Of a DNA stretch of 64,000 nucleotides, positions 34,920 to 42,053 are shown in pieces (within the stretch, counting starts at the first letter, position 1; every line of letters begins with the position of its first letter). The translations under genes and the position numbers were made by a program. The notes under the pieces were generated by a model. It ran no database searches. It saw nothing but the letters and a program-made list of their open reading frames with translations, and had not been told where the DNA came from. This stretch comes from Microbacterium sulfonylureivorans (GTDB taxonomy: Bacteria > Actinomycetota > Actinomycetes > Actinomycetales > Microbacteriaceae), in assembly GCF_003999995.1 (NCBI RefSeq), contig NZ_RJAD01000004.1, positions 1-64,000 of the forward strand, in the 5' to 3' direction.

Positions 34920-35828
34920 ATGGCCGTGAGTGAACTCAGCGCGGAAGGCTTCATCACGGATGCCCTTCGCGAGCTGGTGCGGCAGTTCGATGAGACGGAG
35001 CAGGCGGCGCTGGCTGCGGAGCCGGACGGGGTGCATCAGCATCGCACCGTGGTGCGGCGGCTGCGGGGCGTTCTGCGGGTGTTCGGGTACCTCTACGACC
35101 CGCATGCGGTGGGGCGCGTACGGGATGACCTGAAGCAGTGGGGCATGGCGCTGGGGGTGGTTCGAGATCACGAAGTCGCCGCGGAACTCGCCCGCACGCT
35201 CATCGCCGAGATCGCCGACCCCCATGTCGACCACGCCGTCCTGCGGCTTGTGGATCCGGACCGCGACGCGGCCGTGGCCGCGCAGCGCCGGTTGGTGGCG
35301 ATCCACGACTTGGATCGGCACCGCGAGGGGCGCGCGTTCCTGCATGCGTTCGCCGAAGATCCGCCCGTTTCACCACGGGCCGCGGAGCCGGTCTCGGGTC
35401 TCCGCCGGCCGCTGCTTCGAGAGGGCCGACGCGCACTGCGCAGCGCGGGCCGGATGTCGACATCCCTCCGCAGCCATCACGAGCTCAGGAAGAGCGCCCG
35501 CCGCCTGCGCTACTGCGTCGAAGCGGTGACCGCCGGCTCTCCGGATCTGTTCGGACAGCCGCTGCGGCGAATCGGCGAGGCCGCCCACCGGATCCAATCG
35601 AGCCTGGGGGATCACCGGGATGCGCACCTCTTCCTCACGCGGATCGAGCGCACCCGGGTGCATGCCGGTCGCGCCGGCGAGGACACCCGTGTCTACGACG
35701 AACTCGAAGCCGCCGCAGCCCGGACGGCCTCCGACCGGCTGCGGGAGCTCCCCAAGGAGCGGAAGAGGCTCAGGTCCGCCGTTGCGGCCCTCAAGGACGG
35801 GACCGGACGCAAGGCATCGATCGAGTGA
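34920..35828 (+). CDS. CHAD-domain protein
   Basis: A 302-residue all-helical protein with two CHAD repeats. Typical basic/histidine positions are seen in VHQHRTVVRRLRGVLRVF, VVRDHEVAAELA, SHHELRKSARRLRYC and LGDHRDAHLF. CHAD domains bind polyphosphate and are often encoded near phosphate- or nucleotide-stress genes. No CYTH domain is attached. A GTG two codons downstream is an alternative start. Polyphosphate binding would fit the stress character of the island that begins here. Confidence 0.88.
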   Translation: MAVSELSAEGFITDALRELVRQFDETEQAALAAEPDGVHQHRTVVRRLRGVLRVFGYLYDPHAVGRVRDDLKQWGMALGVVRDHEVAAELARTLIAEIADPHVDHAVLRLVDPDRDAAVAAQRRLVAIHDLDRHREGRAFLHAFAEDPPVSPRAAEPVSGLRRPLLREGRRALRSAGRMSTSLRSHHELRKSARRLRYCVEAVTAGSPDLFGQPLRRIGEAAHRIQSSLGDHRDAHLFLTRIERTRVHAGRAGEDTRVYDELEAAAARTASDRLRELPKERKRLRSAVAALKDGTGRKASIE

Positions 35829-35860
35829 CACGGGCACGCCACTCCTGGGCAGGTCGTCGC

Positions 35861-35874
35861 GGGACGTTCGACCT
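35861..35874 (+). promoter_or_regulatory. DosR-type box 1
   Basis: GGGACGTTCGACCT matches the 5-4-5 palindrome repeated through the island (one outer base changed). It lies 35 bp before the GyrI-like gene, with GAGAGT as a possible -10. Confidence 0.6.
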
Positions 35875-35909
35875 ACTCGGCACACGGCCCTGCGGCGAGA
35901 GTGTGCAGC

Positions 35910-36368
35910 ATGACGAGCATCCGCATCACGGAGCACCCTGAGCAAGCGACAGCAGCTGTCCGCGAACAGGTGCCGATGGCCGAGTTGACCGAGTTCTTCT
36001 CCCGGGCGTTCCGGGACACCATGACAGCGCTGCAGGCGCAAGGCGCCGCCCCGACGGGTGCGCCGTTCGGCAAGTACTACGGTCGCCCGGATGCCACGGT
36101 GGACGTCGAAGCCGGCTTCCCCGTCGCCGGGGCGATCACGCCCGACGGCAACGTGCTGCCCGGCAGTCTGCCGGGCGGCAGAGTCGTCGAGGCGGTGCAC
36201 ATCGGGCCCTACGACACGATGGAGAACACATACGCTGCGATGGAGCGCTATCTCGCTGATGCGAACCTCACGCCCGGTGCCGTGATGTGGGAGAGCTACC
36301 TCAGCGACCCAGAGGCCGAGCCGGACCCCGCGAAGTGGCAGACGCAGATCTGCTGGCCGATCGGCTGA
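35910..36368 (+). CDS. GyrI-like/AraC effector-binding-domain protein
   Basis: A 152-residue stand-alone effector-binding domain (SRPBCC-like GyrI fold). Segments include FFSRAFRDTMTAL, GKYYGRPDATVDVEAGFPV, GGRVVEAVHIGPYDTMENTY and a C-terminal WQTQICWPI, where Glu and Trp line the ligand pocket in this family. It probably binds a hydrophobic small molecule. ATG at 35910 is chosen; nearby GTGs are possible. The upstream box places it under the proposed DosR-like control, and the next gene follows 34 bp later. Confidence 0.82.
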   Translation: MTSIRITEHPEQATAAVREQVPMAELTEFFSRAFRDTMTALQAQGAAPTGAPFGKYYGRPDATVDVEAGFPVAGAITPDGNVLPGSLPGGRVVEAVHIGPYDTMENTYAAMERYLADANLTPGAVMWESYLSDPEAEPDPAKWQTQICWPIG

Positions 36369-36402
36369 GCAGCGAACGCCCGGGCTGTCCGAGGAACTGG
36401 CG

Positions 36403-37233
36403 ATGGCGCGGCGGTACGGGCCGGACATCGACGCGATCCTGGCGCGGCGCTACGACAACGGGGCGGACTACTGGGCCACTCCCGACGGCGGGATCAGCAA
36501 AGGGAGTCCCTTCACCACCCTCGACTGCGCGTTGATGCTCGCCGACCTGGGAGTGGATCCGGCCGAACCGGTCCTCAGGAGAACCGCCGACGTCATCTTC
36601 AGCACGCTGCGGGCAGACGGGCGGTTCCGAGTTTCGCCGCGAGGCGCGATCTACCCCTGCCACACGATCAACGCCCTGCGGGCACTCTGCCATCTGGGAT
36701 TCGCCGCGGATGCGAGGCTCGCGAAGACCTTCGACCAACTGGTGCAGATCGAACACGGCGACGGCGGCTGGCAGTGCCGGAAGTTCAGCTACGGAAGAGG
36801 GCCGGAGACGCTGGCCTCCAATCCCGGACCCACGCTGGCCGCGCTGGATGCCCTCCGACTCTCGGGTGCCCGGCGGGACTCGGAGCCGCTCGGCGATGCT
36901 GTCGAATTCCTGCTGAGTCATTGGGTCACGCGCGCACCGCTCGGCCCCTGTCACTTCGGTATCGGCACCCTCTTCATGCAGGTCACGTACCCTTTCGCCG
37001 CCTACAACCTCTTCTTCTACGTCTATGTGCTCTCGTTCTACGAGAAGGCCAGGGAAGATCCGAGATTCCTCGAGGCGTTGCAGGCCCTCGAATCCACGAT
37101 GGCCGGGGGCGAGGTCATCGTGCAGCGGCCTCATCCCAGGCTGGCAGCGCTCTCCTTCTGCAGGCGCGGAGAACCCAGCGCGTTGGCGACTGAGCGCTAC
37201 GGCGAGATTCGGCGGAATCTCGGCCGCGCGTGA
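36403..37233 (+). CDS. Prenyltransferase/squalene-cyclase-like alpha-toroid protein
   Basis: A 276-residue protein with helical repeats as in terpene cyclases and prenyltransferase beta subunits. Gly-Gly-Trp type motifs (EHGDGGWQCR, DGGISKGSPFTTLDCAL) and YPCHTINALRALCHLGF support a toroid, and four to five cysteines cluster around PCHT and QCRK. It lacks the DxDD cyclisation motif, so catalysis is uncertain; it may bind lipids or be a small zinc-dependent enzyme. GAGGA precedes the ATG. It is likely co-transcribed with the GyrI-like gene. Confidence 0.7.
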   Translation: MARRYGPDIDAILARRYDNGADYWATPDGGISKGSPFTTLDCALMLADLGVDPAEPVLRRTADVIFSTLRADGRFRVSPRGAIYPCHTINALRALCHLGFAADARLAKTFDQLVQIEHGDGGWQCRKFSYGRGPETLASNPGPTLAALDALRLSGARRDSEPLGDAVEFLLSHWVTRAPLGPCHFGIGTLFMQVTYPFAAYNLFFYVYVLSFYEKAREDPRFLEALQALESTMAGGEVIVQRPHPRLAALSFCRRGEPSALATERYGEIRRNLGRA

Positions 37234-37277
37234 CCGCCGCCTGCACTGTGCTCCGCTGCGGGGGCGGTCGGATCCGC

Positions 37278-37291
37278 GGGCCCTTGGTCCC
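37278..37291 (+). promoter_or_regulatory. DosR-type box 2
   Basis: GGGCCCTTGGTCCC, a full 5-4-5 palindrome. No protein gene starts within 370 bp, but TAACCT lies 24 bp downstream, as a -10 would, and a strong hairpin follows at 37400. Confidence 0.6.
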
Positions 37292-37326
37292 GCGCCCGCT
37301 TCGGACCCCCGCGCTAACCTGCGGAC

Positions 37327-37431
37327 GCGGGTCGCGCCCGCGCAGCCGATTCGGACATGATGCGACGAGCTGCGTCGCACCATCAGGCTGCAGCAGTTAG
37401 GGGAGGCGTCCTCGCGTTGAGACGCCTCCCC
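37327..37431 (+). ncRNA. Candidate DosR-controlled small RNA
   Basis: Inferred transcript from just downstream of TAACCT (37315-37320), with the DosR-type box centred about 33 bp upstream of that hexamer, to the end of a terminator-like hairpin. It would contain a 7-bp stem TGCGACG-AGCTG-CGTCGCA (37361-37379) before the terminal hairpin. The frames across it are not convincing proteins. M. tuberculosis has a known DosR-controlled small RNA (MTS1338/DrrS), which makes this plausible, but no sequence relationship is claimed. Confidence 0.35.
37400..37431 (+). terminator. Strong hairpin, 11-bp stem
   Basis: GGGGAGGCGTC pairs perfectly with GACGCCTCCCC around a 10-nt loop. No T-tract follows, which is common in high-GC actinobacteria. 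It lies in the 433-bp gap between the toroid protein gene and hsp20. Confidence 0.65.
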
Positions 37432-37583
37432 GCCCAGCGCGGTGTCCACGAGCGCGCCCGGACACTCAGGAGCTTTCACCGGCGGGAGGCAGTCCGCCGC
37501 CTTCCACACCACGGTGTGACCTGTTCGGGCGCTCTCCGCCGGCTGCCCGACTCCGATACAGCGGGGCGTTCGACGGAGCTGGC

Positions 37584-37597
37584 GGGACCATCGTCCC
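37584..37597 (+). promoter_or_regulatory. DosR-type box 3 (hsp20)
   Basis: GGGACCATCGTCCC, extended by GGC and GCC to a perfect 8-bp-arm palindrome. It lies 70 bp upstream of the hsp20 ATG, with a GATCCT -10-like hexamer about 32 bp downstream of its centre. Confidence 0.75.
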
Positions 37598-37630
37598 GCC
37601 TACCCGACTCCTCTGCGCCGATCCTGTTGA

Positions 37631-37648
37631 TGCGCGCGAATGCGCGCA
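37631..37648 (+). promoter_or_regulatory. Palindrome before hsp20 RBS
   Basis: TGCGCGC-GAAT-GCGCGCA, an inverted repeat ending just before the GAAAGGAG ribosome-binding site of hsp20. It could be a second operator or a 5' leader hairpin that hides or exposes the RBS, as in RNA thermometers. Confidence 0.4.
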
Positions 37649-37666
37649 TCGAGAAAGGAGACAACC

Positions 37667-38095
37667 ATGGCACGCAACGTGGTCCGCTTCGACCCGTTTG
37701 CCCAGTTGAGCGCGCTTACCCGAGACCTCTTCGACGGCGCAGGGCTGAGAGCATCGCAGGGGCAGCTGCCGACGACCGACGTCTACACCGAAGACGACAA
37801 AGCGCTCATCGTGGAGGCACACCTGCCGAATTTCGAGGAGAAGGACGTCAGCGTCGATGTCGATCGCGGCGCGCTCGTGATTCAAGCCGAGCGTCGCGAG
37901 CGCGACGAGGACGCCAACAAGAGGTACGTGATGCGTGAATCGAGCACGAGCTTCTACCGCAGCATCCTCCTCCCCGAGCAGGCGGATGAAGAGAGGATCA
38001 CCGCCGAATTCGACGGGGACGTCCTGAAGGTCACCGTTCCGCTCGCCGAAACCGCGTCGCCGCGCAAGATCGCCATCGGCGGGGCCGCGGCGTGA
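37667..38095 (+). CDS. Hsp20/alpha-crystallin small heat-shock protein
   Basis: A 142-residue ATP-independent holdase. The alpha-crystallin domain runs from about residue 40 (LPTTDVYTEDDKALIVEAHL) to VTVPLAE, including FYRSILLPEQADEE; it forms large oligomers that hold unfolded proteins. The ATG at 37667 follows GAAAGGAG. Family members (HspX/Acr) are the hallmark of the M. tuberculosis DosR regulon, and the box at 37584 supports the same control here. It ends in a short basic tail, KIAIGGAAA. Confidence 0.93.
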   Translation: MARNVVRFDPFAQLSALTRDLFDGAGLRASQGQLPTTDVYTEDDKALIVEAHLPNFEEKDVSVDVDRGALVIQAERRERDEDANKRYVMRESSTSFYRSILLPEQADEERITAEFDGDVLKVTVPLAETASPRKIAIGGAAA

Positions 38096-38102
38096 TCCGA
38101 AC

Positions 38103-38130
38103 CCGCCGGGCCGCGGCACCGGTCCGGCGG
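38103..38130 (+). terminator. Hairpin between convergent hsp20 and BON genes
   Basis: CCGCCGG and CCGGCGG form a 7-bp GC stem around a 14-nt loop in the 63-bp gap where the two genes converge. It could end transcription from both sides. Confidence 0.5.
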
Positions 38131-38158
38131 AATGGACGGTCGACGTCGTACGCGCTCG

Positions 38159-38824
38159 TCACAGCCCGCTGACGACGATCTGATTGTCGACGTGAGCGAC
38201 ATGGGGCGAAGCCCATGCAGCTTGCTCAGCCTGCCGCTTCTCCGCCCACGATTGCACCGTGCCCATGAGGGTCACTGTGTCGCCCGCGGCTGTCACCGCG
38301 ATGGACCTCGCGTCCAGGAGGGCGTTGCGGGTGAGGGCGCGTCGGATCCGGTCCGCCGTGTCGGCCGCCGTCGGGCGAGGGGTGAGCGTGATCATGTTGT
38401 TGATGTCGCTGACTCCGGGCAGGTCTCTGACAGCGTGCTTCGCCGCGGTCCGCTGGTAGTTCCACTCGGCTTCGCCGGTCAGGGTCACCGTATGCCCGTT
38501 CACCTCCGCCTTCACCGTCTCCGGAACCTTGGCGGAGATGTTCAGCGCCCGGTCCACCGCCTTCGCGATCTCGGCTTCGCCGACCGGCCATCCTCCCCTG
38601 GGGTGAACGGTGAGGTGATCGATCACCGCACGCACTCCCTTCACGCGGAGCGCCGCGCGCTTGGCGGCGACGCGCTCCGCGTAGCGATCGACTTCACCCG
38701 AGAGGGTCACGACGTCGTCGACGACCCCCACGCCGATTCCCGCTGCCTGAATATCAGGGGTCCAGTCCAGTTCCGCGTACACCGCGGACTGCACATCTCG
38801 GTCCCGTCCTGCTGCCGTACTCAT
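38159..38824 (-). CDS. BON-domain protein, paralogue 1
   Basis: A 221-residue protein with three BON-like units separated by short linkers: SAVYAELDWTPDIQAAGIGV, then VDRALNISAKVPETVKAEV, then RIRRALTRNALLDARSIAV. BON domains bind phospholipid or polymer surfaces. There is no signal peptide, so it may act inside the cell. It is about 60 percent identical by eye to the product at 44892-45560. GGAGAGGAAG precedes the ATG. The adjacent USP gene lies 75 bp upstream in the same direction. Confidence 0.87.
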   Translation of the reverse strand: MSTAAGRDRDVQSAVYAELDWTPDIQAAGIGVGVVDDVVTLSGEVDRYAERVAAKRAALRVKGVRAVIDHLTVHPRGGWPVGEAEIAKAVDRALNISAKVPETVKAEVNGHTVTLTGEAEWNYQRTAAKHAVRDLPGVSDINNMITLTPRPTAADTADRIRRALTRNALLDARSIAVTAAGDTVTLMGTVQSWAEKRQAEQAAWASPHVAHVDNQIVVSGL

Positions 38825-38899
38825 CAGCGCTTCCTCTCCTGCGGCGGCGAACGACGCGGCATCGATTCGAGCGGCTGCCCCTGTGCGCGCTCGCGCCGG

Positions 38900-39391
38900 T
38901 CACTTCTCGCGAACGACGAGGATCGGACAGTGAGCGTGGGAGGCGCATGCGCTGCTGACGGAGCCGAGGAGGAGCCCCGCGAACCCGCCATGACCGCGAC
39001 TGCCGACCACGAGCATCGATGCCCCTCGGGATGCCTCGATCAGCGTGCGGGCTGCACTGCCCTGTCTGGCCGACGACGTGATCCACTCCGGCGGCTCCTC
39101 GGGGAAGACGCGCGCCACCTCGTCTGCCGCGATCTGCTCGGCGTCTGCCTTCAGAGCCTCGAATGTGCCCACGGAGTAGCTGTAGGCGTCACCCCACATC
39201 AGGGTCGGGTAGTCCCACACCACGAGGACATGAAGCGGAAGCCCCAGCTTGGGCGCGATCTGCGCGGCGTAGTCCAGCGCAGACCGCGACGCCTCGGACC
39301 CGTCGACGCCGACGAGGATCCCCGGCTCCGACCACGGCATCGAAGGAATCGACTCCGGCTGGTACTCATCATCGTTCGGCGGTTCGGACAT
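38900..39391 (-). CDS. Universal stress protein, single domain
   Basis: A 163-residue UspA-type protein. The start strand is GILVGVDGSEASRSAL, and the ATP-binding loop GSRGHGG is followed by LLLGSVSSACASHAHCPILVV, so it is an ATP-binding USP. The 20 N-terminal residues are a polar Pro/Glu-rich extension. ATG at 39391 is the first credible start; the upstream frame would cross two DosR-type boxes 35 and 59 bp away. It is likely induced under oxygen or nutrient stress. Confidence 0.92.
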   Translation of the reverse strand: MSEPPNDDEYQPESIPSMPWSEPGILVGVDGSEASRSALDYAAQIAPKLGLPLHVLVVWDYPTLMWGDAYSYSVGTFEALKADAEQIAADEVARVFPEEPPEWITSSARQGSAARTLIEASRGASMLVVGSRGHGGFAGLLLGSVSSACASHAHCPILVVREK

Positions 39392-39425
39392 GGGGCGATC
39401 ATCGCCTCCCGCGGGCTCCGTCAGT

Positions 39426-39439
39426 GGGCCGAAGGTCCC
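39426..39439 (-). promoter_or_regulatory. DosR-type box 4 (USP)
   Basis: GGGCCGAAGGTCCC, 5-4-5 palindrome, 35 bp upstream of the USP start. It is paired with box 5, whose start is 24 bp away; tandem boxes are typical of strong DosR promoters. Confidence 0.7.
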
Positions 39440-39449
39440 GCGCGGTCGC

Positions 39450-39463
39450 GGGACCTTCGTCCC
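39450..39463 (-). promoter_or_regulatory. DosR-type box 5 (USP)
   Basis: GGGACCTTCGTCCC, a perfect inverted repeat apart from its 4-bp centre, closest of all to the consensus. Second of the tandem pair before the USP gene. Confidence 0.75.
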
Positions 39464-39633
39464 TGCTCGACCCAGGGCATGCGACGTTGACTGGAGCCTC
39501 GGAAACACCGAGACGATCCTGAATTGAACAGCGTGGAGCGGGTCGAGGCACGGAACGACGCCAAGCCTTCCCGCTTCTCCTCGAGGGCGTCGAGGGGTGG
39601 GGACATCTCACGCAGCGCCAAGCGCACCTCGAC

Positions 39634-39669
39634 GACCTGTGCGGCATCCGGGCTGATGCCGCACAGGTC
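39634..39669 (+). terminator. Perfect 14-bp-stem hairpin in a divergent promoter region
   Basis: GACCTGTGCGGCAT pairs perfectly with ATGCCGCACAGGTC around an 8-nt loop, followed on the plus strand by ATTTCCC. It lies in the 410-bp gap between two divergently transcribed genes, where neither needs a terminator. It may end an unannotated transcript or be a regulatory structure. The rest of 39464-39731 has no convincing gene. Confidence 0.6.
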
Positions 39670-39731
39670 ATTTCCCTGAGCAGTTCTCGCTCGATCGCAC
39701 AGGGATCCCGGCACGGGGGGCGAACGCCCGG

Positions 39732-39745
39732 GGGCCATTGGTCCC
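39732..39745 (+). promoter_or_regulatory. DosR-type box 6
   Basis: GGGCCATTGGTCCC, 5-4-5 palindrome 56 bp upstream of the operon beginning at 39802, with GATGCT about 32 bp downstream of its centre as a possible -10. Confidence 0.7.
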
Positions 39746-39801
39746 GCATGCCCTCGCGGTCGTGACGGATGCTGGGACCATCCACCCGAGAGGACCTGGC
39801 C

Positions 39802-40206
39802 ATGCGAACTCGACGCGTCATCGCGATTGTGGTGGCATTCCTCACGTTGCCGTTCCTGCTGTTCGGCCTGATCGATCCGCTCGAGGGCGGTCTCTCACTA
39901 CTCGTCGCTGTCGGACTGGGCGTGGCCGTCTGGGCCGTCGCTCGTGTTCCCGTGCCCCGGCTGCTGTGGATCTCGTTGATCGCGACAGTGGCTCTCGGCG
40001 GGCTGACGCTCGCACTGGCGATGATCACGCTCGAGGAGGCGACGGGTACCGGGACTGCGACCAATCCGATCCTTCCGGTCGTCGGCCTTGTCTGGCTGTG
40101 GCGCATCGGCGTGCTCGTGGTCCTGGCCGGCGCACTCGTCTACATCGTGCGGCTGTTCCGCTCGCTGCGTGAGCCGCTCAGCGCCTCGCCGGACGTCGCC
40201 TCATGA
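39802..40206 (+). CDS. Small membrane protein, operon leader
   Basis: A 134-residue protein with four predicted helices (VIAIVVAFLTLPFLLFGLI, LLVAVGLGVAVWAVA, LLWISLIATVALGGLTLAL, IGVLVVLAGALVYIV). GAGAGGA precedes the ATG. No family is recognised. It starts a five-frame operon in which every junction overlaps by 1-4 nt. Box 6 upstream suggests stress induction. Confidence 0.7.
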   Translation: MRTRRVIAIVVAFLTLPFLLFGLIDPLEGGLSLLVAVGLGVAVWAVARVPVPRLLWISLIATVALGGLTLALAMITLEEATGTGTATNPILPVVGLVWLWRIGVLVVLAGALVYIVRLFRSLREPLSASPDVAS

Positions 40207-40316
40207 GTTCGAACCCAGGCGCCCCGTCGCCGCCCGCACCGGGGAAGATCCACGGCAACTATGAGCCGATCGCCATGAGCGCCTGGTCCGCGCAGACGAC
40301 CGGGGGCCGAACGTGA
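40203..40316 (+). CDS. Microprotein, 37 aa, chained in operon
   Basis: An ATG overlapping the previous stop (ATGA) opens a 37-residue frame: MSSNPGAPSPPAPGK, then IHGNYEPIAMSAWSAQ and a TTGGRT end. Its TGA overlaps the GTG of the phosphoribosyltransferase gene (GTGA). It exactly fills the 106-nt gap between two genes, with GC-rich third positions. It may be a real microprotein or only a translational relay. Confidence 0.45.
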   Translation: MSSNPGAPSPPAPGKIHGNYEPIAMSAWSAQTTGGRT

Positions 40317-40969
40317 ATGAGATCTTTCGGGACAGGAGCGAGGCCGGCCGGCGGCTGGCTGCCCGGCTCGCGGACCTTCGAGCCGAGGACGTGGTCGTGC
40401 TCGGCCTCCCCCGCGGCGGTGTGCCGGTCGCGGCCGAGGTCGCTGCCGCACTGGGTGCGCCTCTGGACGTGATCGTCGTGCGAAAGCTCGGAGTGCCCTT
40501 TCAGCAGGAGGTGGCCATGGGCGCGATCGGCGAGGACGGCACCCGCCTGCTCGATCTCGACCTCATCTCCCGACTCGGCATCACCTCTGCCCAGGTCCAC
40601 GCCGTCGAGCAGAAGGAGCGCGACACGCTCGAGGCGAGGATCGCGCTTCTGCGCGCCGTCCGCGACCGAGTGGACCTCACCGGGCGCACCGCAGTCGTCG
40701 TCGACGACGGAATCGCCACGGGCGCGACGGCCTCGGTCGCCTGCCAGGTGGCCCGCGCTCTCGGCGCGCATCGCGTCATCGTCGCCGCGCCGGTGGGCGG
40801 ACAGGACGCGGGCCGGCGTGTTCAGGGAGCCGATGAGGTGATCTGCCTCGTCCAACCGCCGGCCTTCCAGGGCGTCGGCGCGCACTATCAGGACTTCGGC
40901 CCGACCTCCGAGGCCGAGGTGGTCGATCTGCTCGAAGCCGCTCGGCGTCGTGTGGCAGGAGCACGGTGA
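40313..40969 (+). CDS. Phosphoribosyltransferase-family protein
   Basis: A 218-residue type I PRTase-fold protein. The PRPP loop is VVVDDGIATGATA, with VVLGLPRGGVPVAAEVA at the N-terminus. A family-typical VRKLGVPFQQEVAMGAIGE follows. Such proteins (as in the M. tuberculosis DosR regulon gene Rv0571c and relatives) are of unknown substrate and may be fused to hydrolases; here the domain is alone. The start is GTG, coupled to the 37-residue frame. Confidence 0.88.
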   Translation: MNEIFRDRSEAGRRLAARLADLRAEDVVVLGLPRGGVPVAAEVAAALGAPLDVIVVRKLGVPFQQEVAMGAIGEDGTRLLDLDLISRLGITSAQVHAVEQKERDTLEARIALLRAVRDRVDLTGRTAVVVDDGIATGATASVACQVARALGAHRVIVAAPVGGQDAGRRVQGADEVICLVQPPAFQGVGAHYQDFGPTSEAEVVDLLEAARRRVAGAR

Positions 40970-41067
40970 TGACGAATCTGGAGAGCTGGGTGTCCGCGTC
41001 GGAGATCCGCAGCATCGCCCGCCCGGCCGGGACAGCGATCATGGATCGGACCAGGACCGTCGCATGA
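40969..41067 (+). CDS. Microprotein, 32 aa, chained in operon
   Basis: The ATG shares its first base with the last base of the PRTase stop (TGATG). The frame (MTNLESWVSASEIRSIAR, then PAGTAIMDRTRTVA) ends in a TGA overlapping the ATG of the dehydrogenase (ATGA). As with the 37-residue frame, it fills an intergenic gap exactly. A real microprotein or coupling device; no homologue is known to me. Confidence 0.42.
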   Translation: MTNLESWVSASEIRSIARPAGTAIMDRTRTVA

Positions 41068-42053
41068 AGGCCTGGATCACCGGTGACGTCGCGGGAGCGT
41101 TCCGGGAGACCGATCGGCCGATCCCGACGCCCTCCGCCGACGAGGTGCTCGTGCGCGTCGAGGCGTGCGGAGTGTGCCGGACCGACCTGCACGTCATCGA
41201 CCACGAACTCCCTCCGCATCGGCCCGCGGTGGTCCCCGGGCATCAGGTCGTCGGGACGATCTCCTCGACCGGCCCCGGTGTCCTCCACCTGCGACCAGGC
41301 GACCGAGTGGGGATCGCCTGGCTGAGGCGCACGTGCGGGTCGTGCCTGTGGTGCAGGCAGGGGAAGGAGAACCTCTGCCCGTCGTCTCAGTACACCGGGT
41401 GGGACGCCGACGGCGGATTCGCCGAGTACGCGACCGTTCCCGAGCCGTTCGCGTATGCGCTTCCCTCCAATACGGCGCCGGCCGAGATCGCGCCGCTGCT
41501 GTGCGCGGGCATCATCGGCTACCGCGCCCTTGTCCGCGCCAATCTGCCGCCAGGAGGACGACTCGGGATCTACGGGTTCGGATCGAGCGCGCACATCACG
41601 GCCAAGCTCGCCATGGCCGCGGGAGCGGAGGTGTACGCGATGACGCGCGGTGCAACGAACCGGGCCCTCGCGAGTGCCATGGGCGCCGTCTTCGTCGGAG
41701 GCGCGACCGCTCGGCCCCCCGTTGCGCTGGACAGCGCGATCATCTTCGCGCCGGCCGGCGAACTCGTCCCGCTGGCGCTACAGGCCACAGACAGAGGCGG
41801 CACCGTGGTCCTCGCCGGAATCGACATGAGCGATATCCCTGCAATGGAGTACCGACCGAACCTGTTCAACGAGCGCGATCTTCGCACCGTCACCGCCAAC
41901 ACCCGCGCAGACGGAGCGGCGTTCCTCCGGCTCGCAGCAACGCTCGACCTCTCCCCCACGATCACGCGATTCCCGTTCGTCGAAGCAGCCGCCGCAGTCG
42001 CAGCACTGCGCTCGGGCCACGCCTCCGGTTCACTCGTCCTCGAGATCGGTTGA
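41064..42053 (+). CDS. Zinc-dependent alcohol dehydrogenase
   Basis: A 329-residue MDR-family dehydrogenase. The catalytic zinc ligands are Cys in ACGVCRTDLHV, His in VPGHQVVG and a later Cys; the structural zinc loop is CGSCLWCRQGKENLC. The cofactor domain has IYGFGSSAHITAKLA, where the usual GxGxxG is GFGSSA. It interconverts an alcohol and an aldehyde with NAD(P), probably to balance redox in low oxygen. The 3' end overlaps the convergent ATPase gene by 24 bp. It is chained to the operon by ATGA. Confidence 0.88.
   Translation: MKAWITGDVAGAFRETDRPIPTPSADEVLVRVEACGVCRTDLHVIDHELPPHRPAVVPGHQVVGTISSTGPGVLHLRPGDRVGIAWLRRTCGSCLWCRQGKENLCPSSQYTGWDADGGFAEYATVPEPFAYALPSNTAPAEIAPLLCAGIIGYRALVRANLPPGGRLGIYGFGSSAHITAKLAMAAGAEVYAMTRGATNRALASAMGAVFVGGATARPPVALDSAIIFAPAGELVPLALQATDRGGTVVLAGIDMSDIPAMEYRPNLFNERDLRTVTANTRADGAAFLRLAATLDLSPTITRFPFVEAAAAVAALRSGHASGSLVLEIG

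Noticed and set aside
39421..39738. A 105-codon minus-strand frame between the USP and PRTase operon
   Set aside because: It would span three DosR-type boxes and the perfect hairpin, which explain the sequence better than a protein.
39774..39787. A further DosR-type box GGGACCATCCACCC
   Set aside because: The right arm does not pair (CACCC against GGGAC), and it lies where the -10 or transcript start of the operon is expected.
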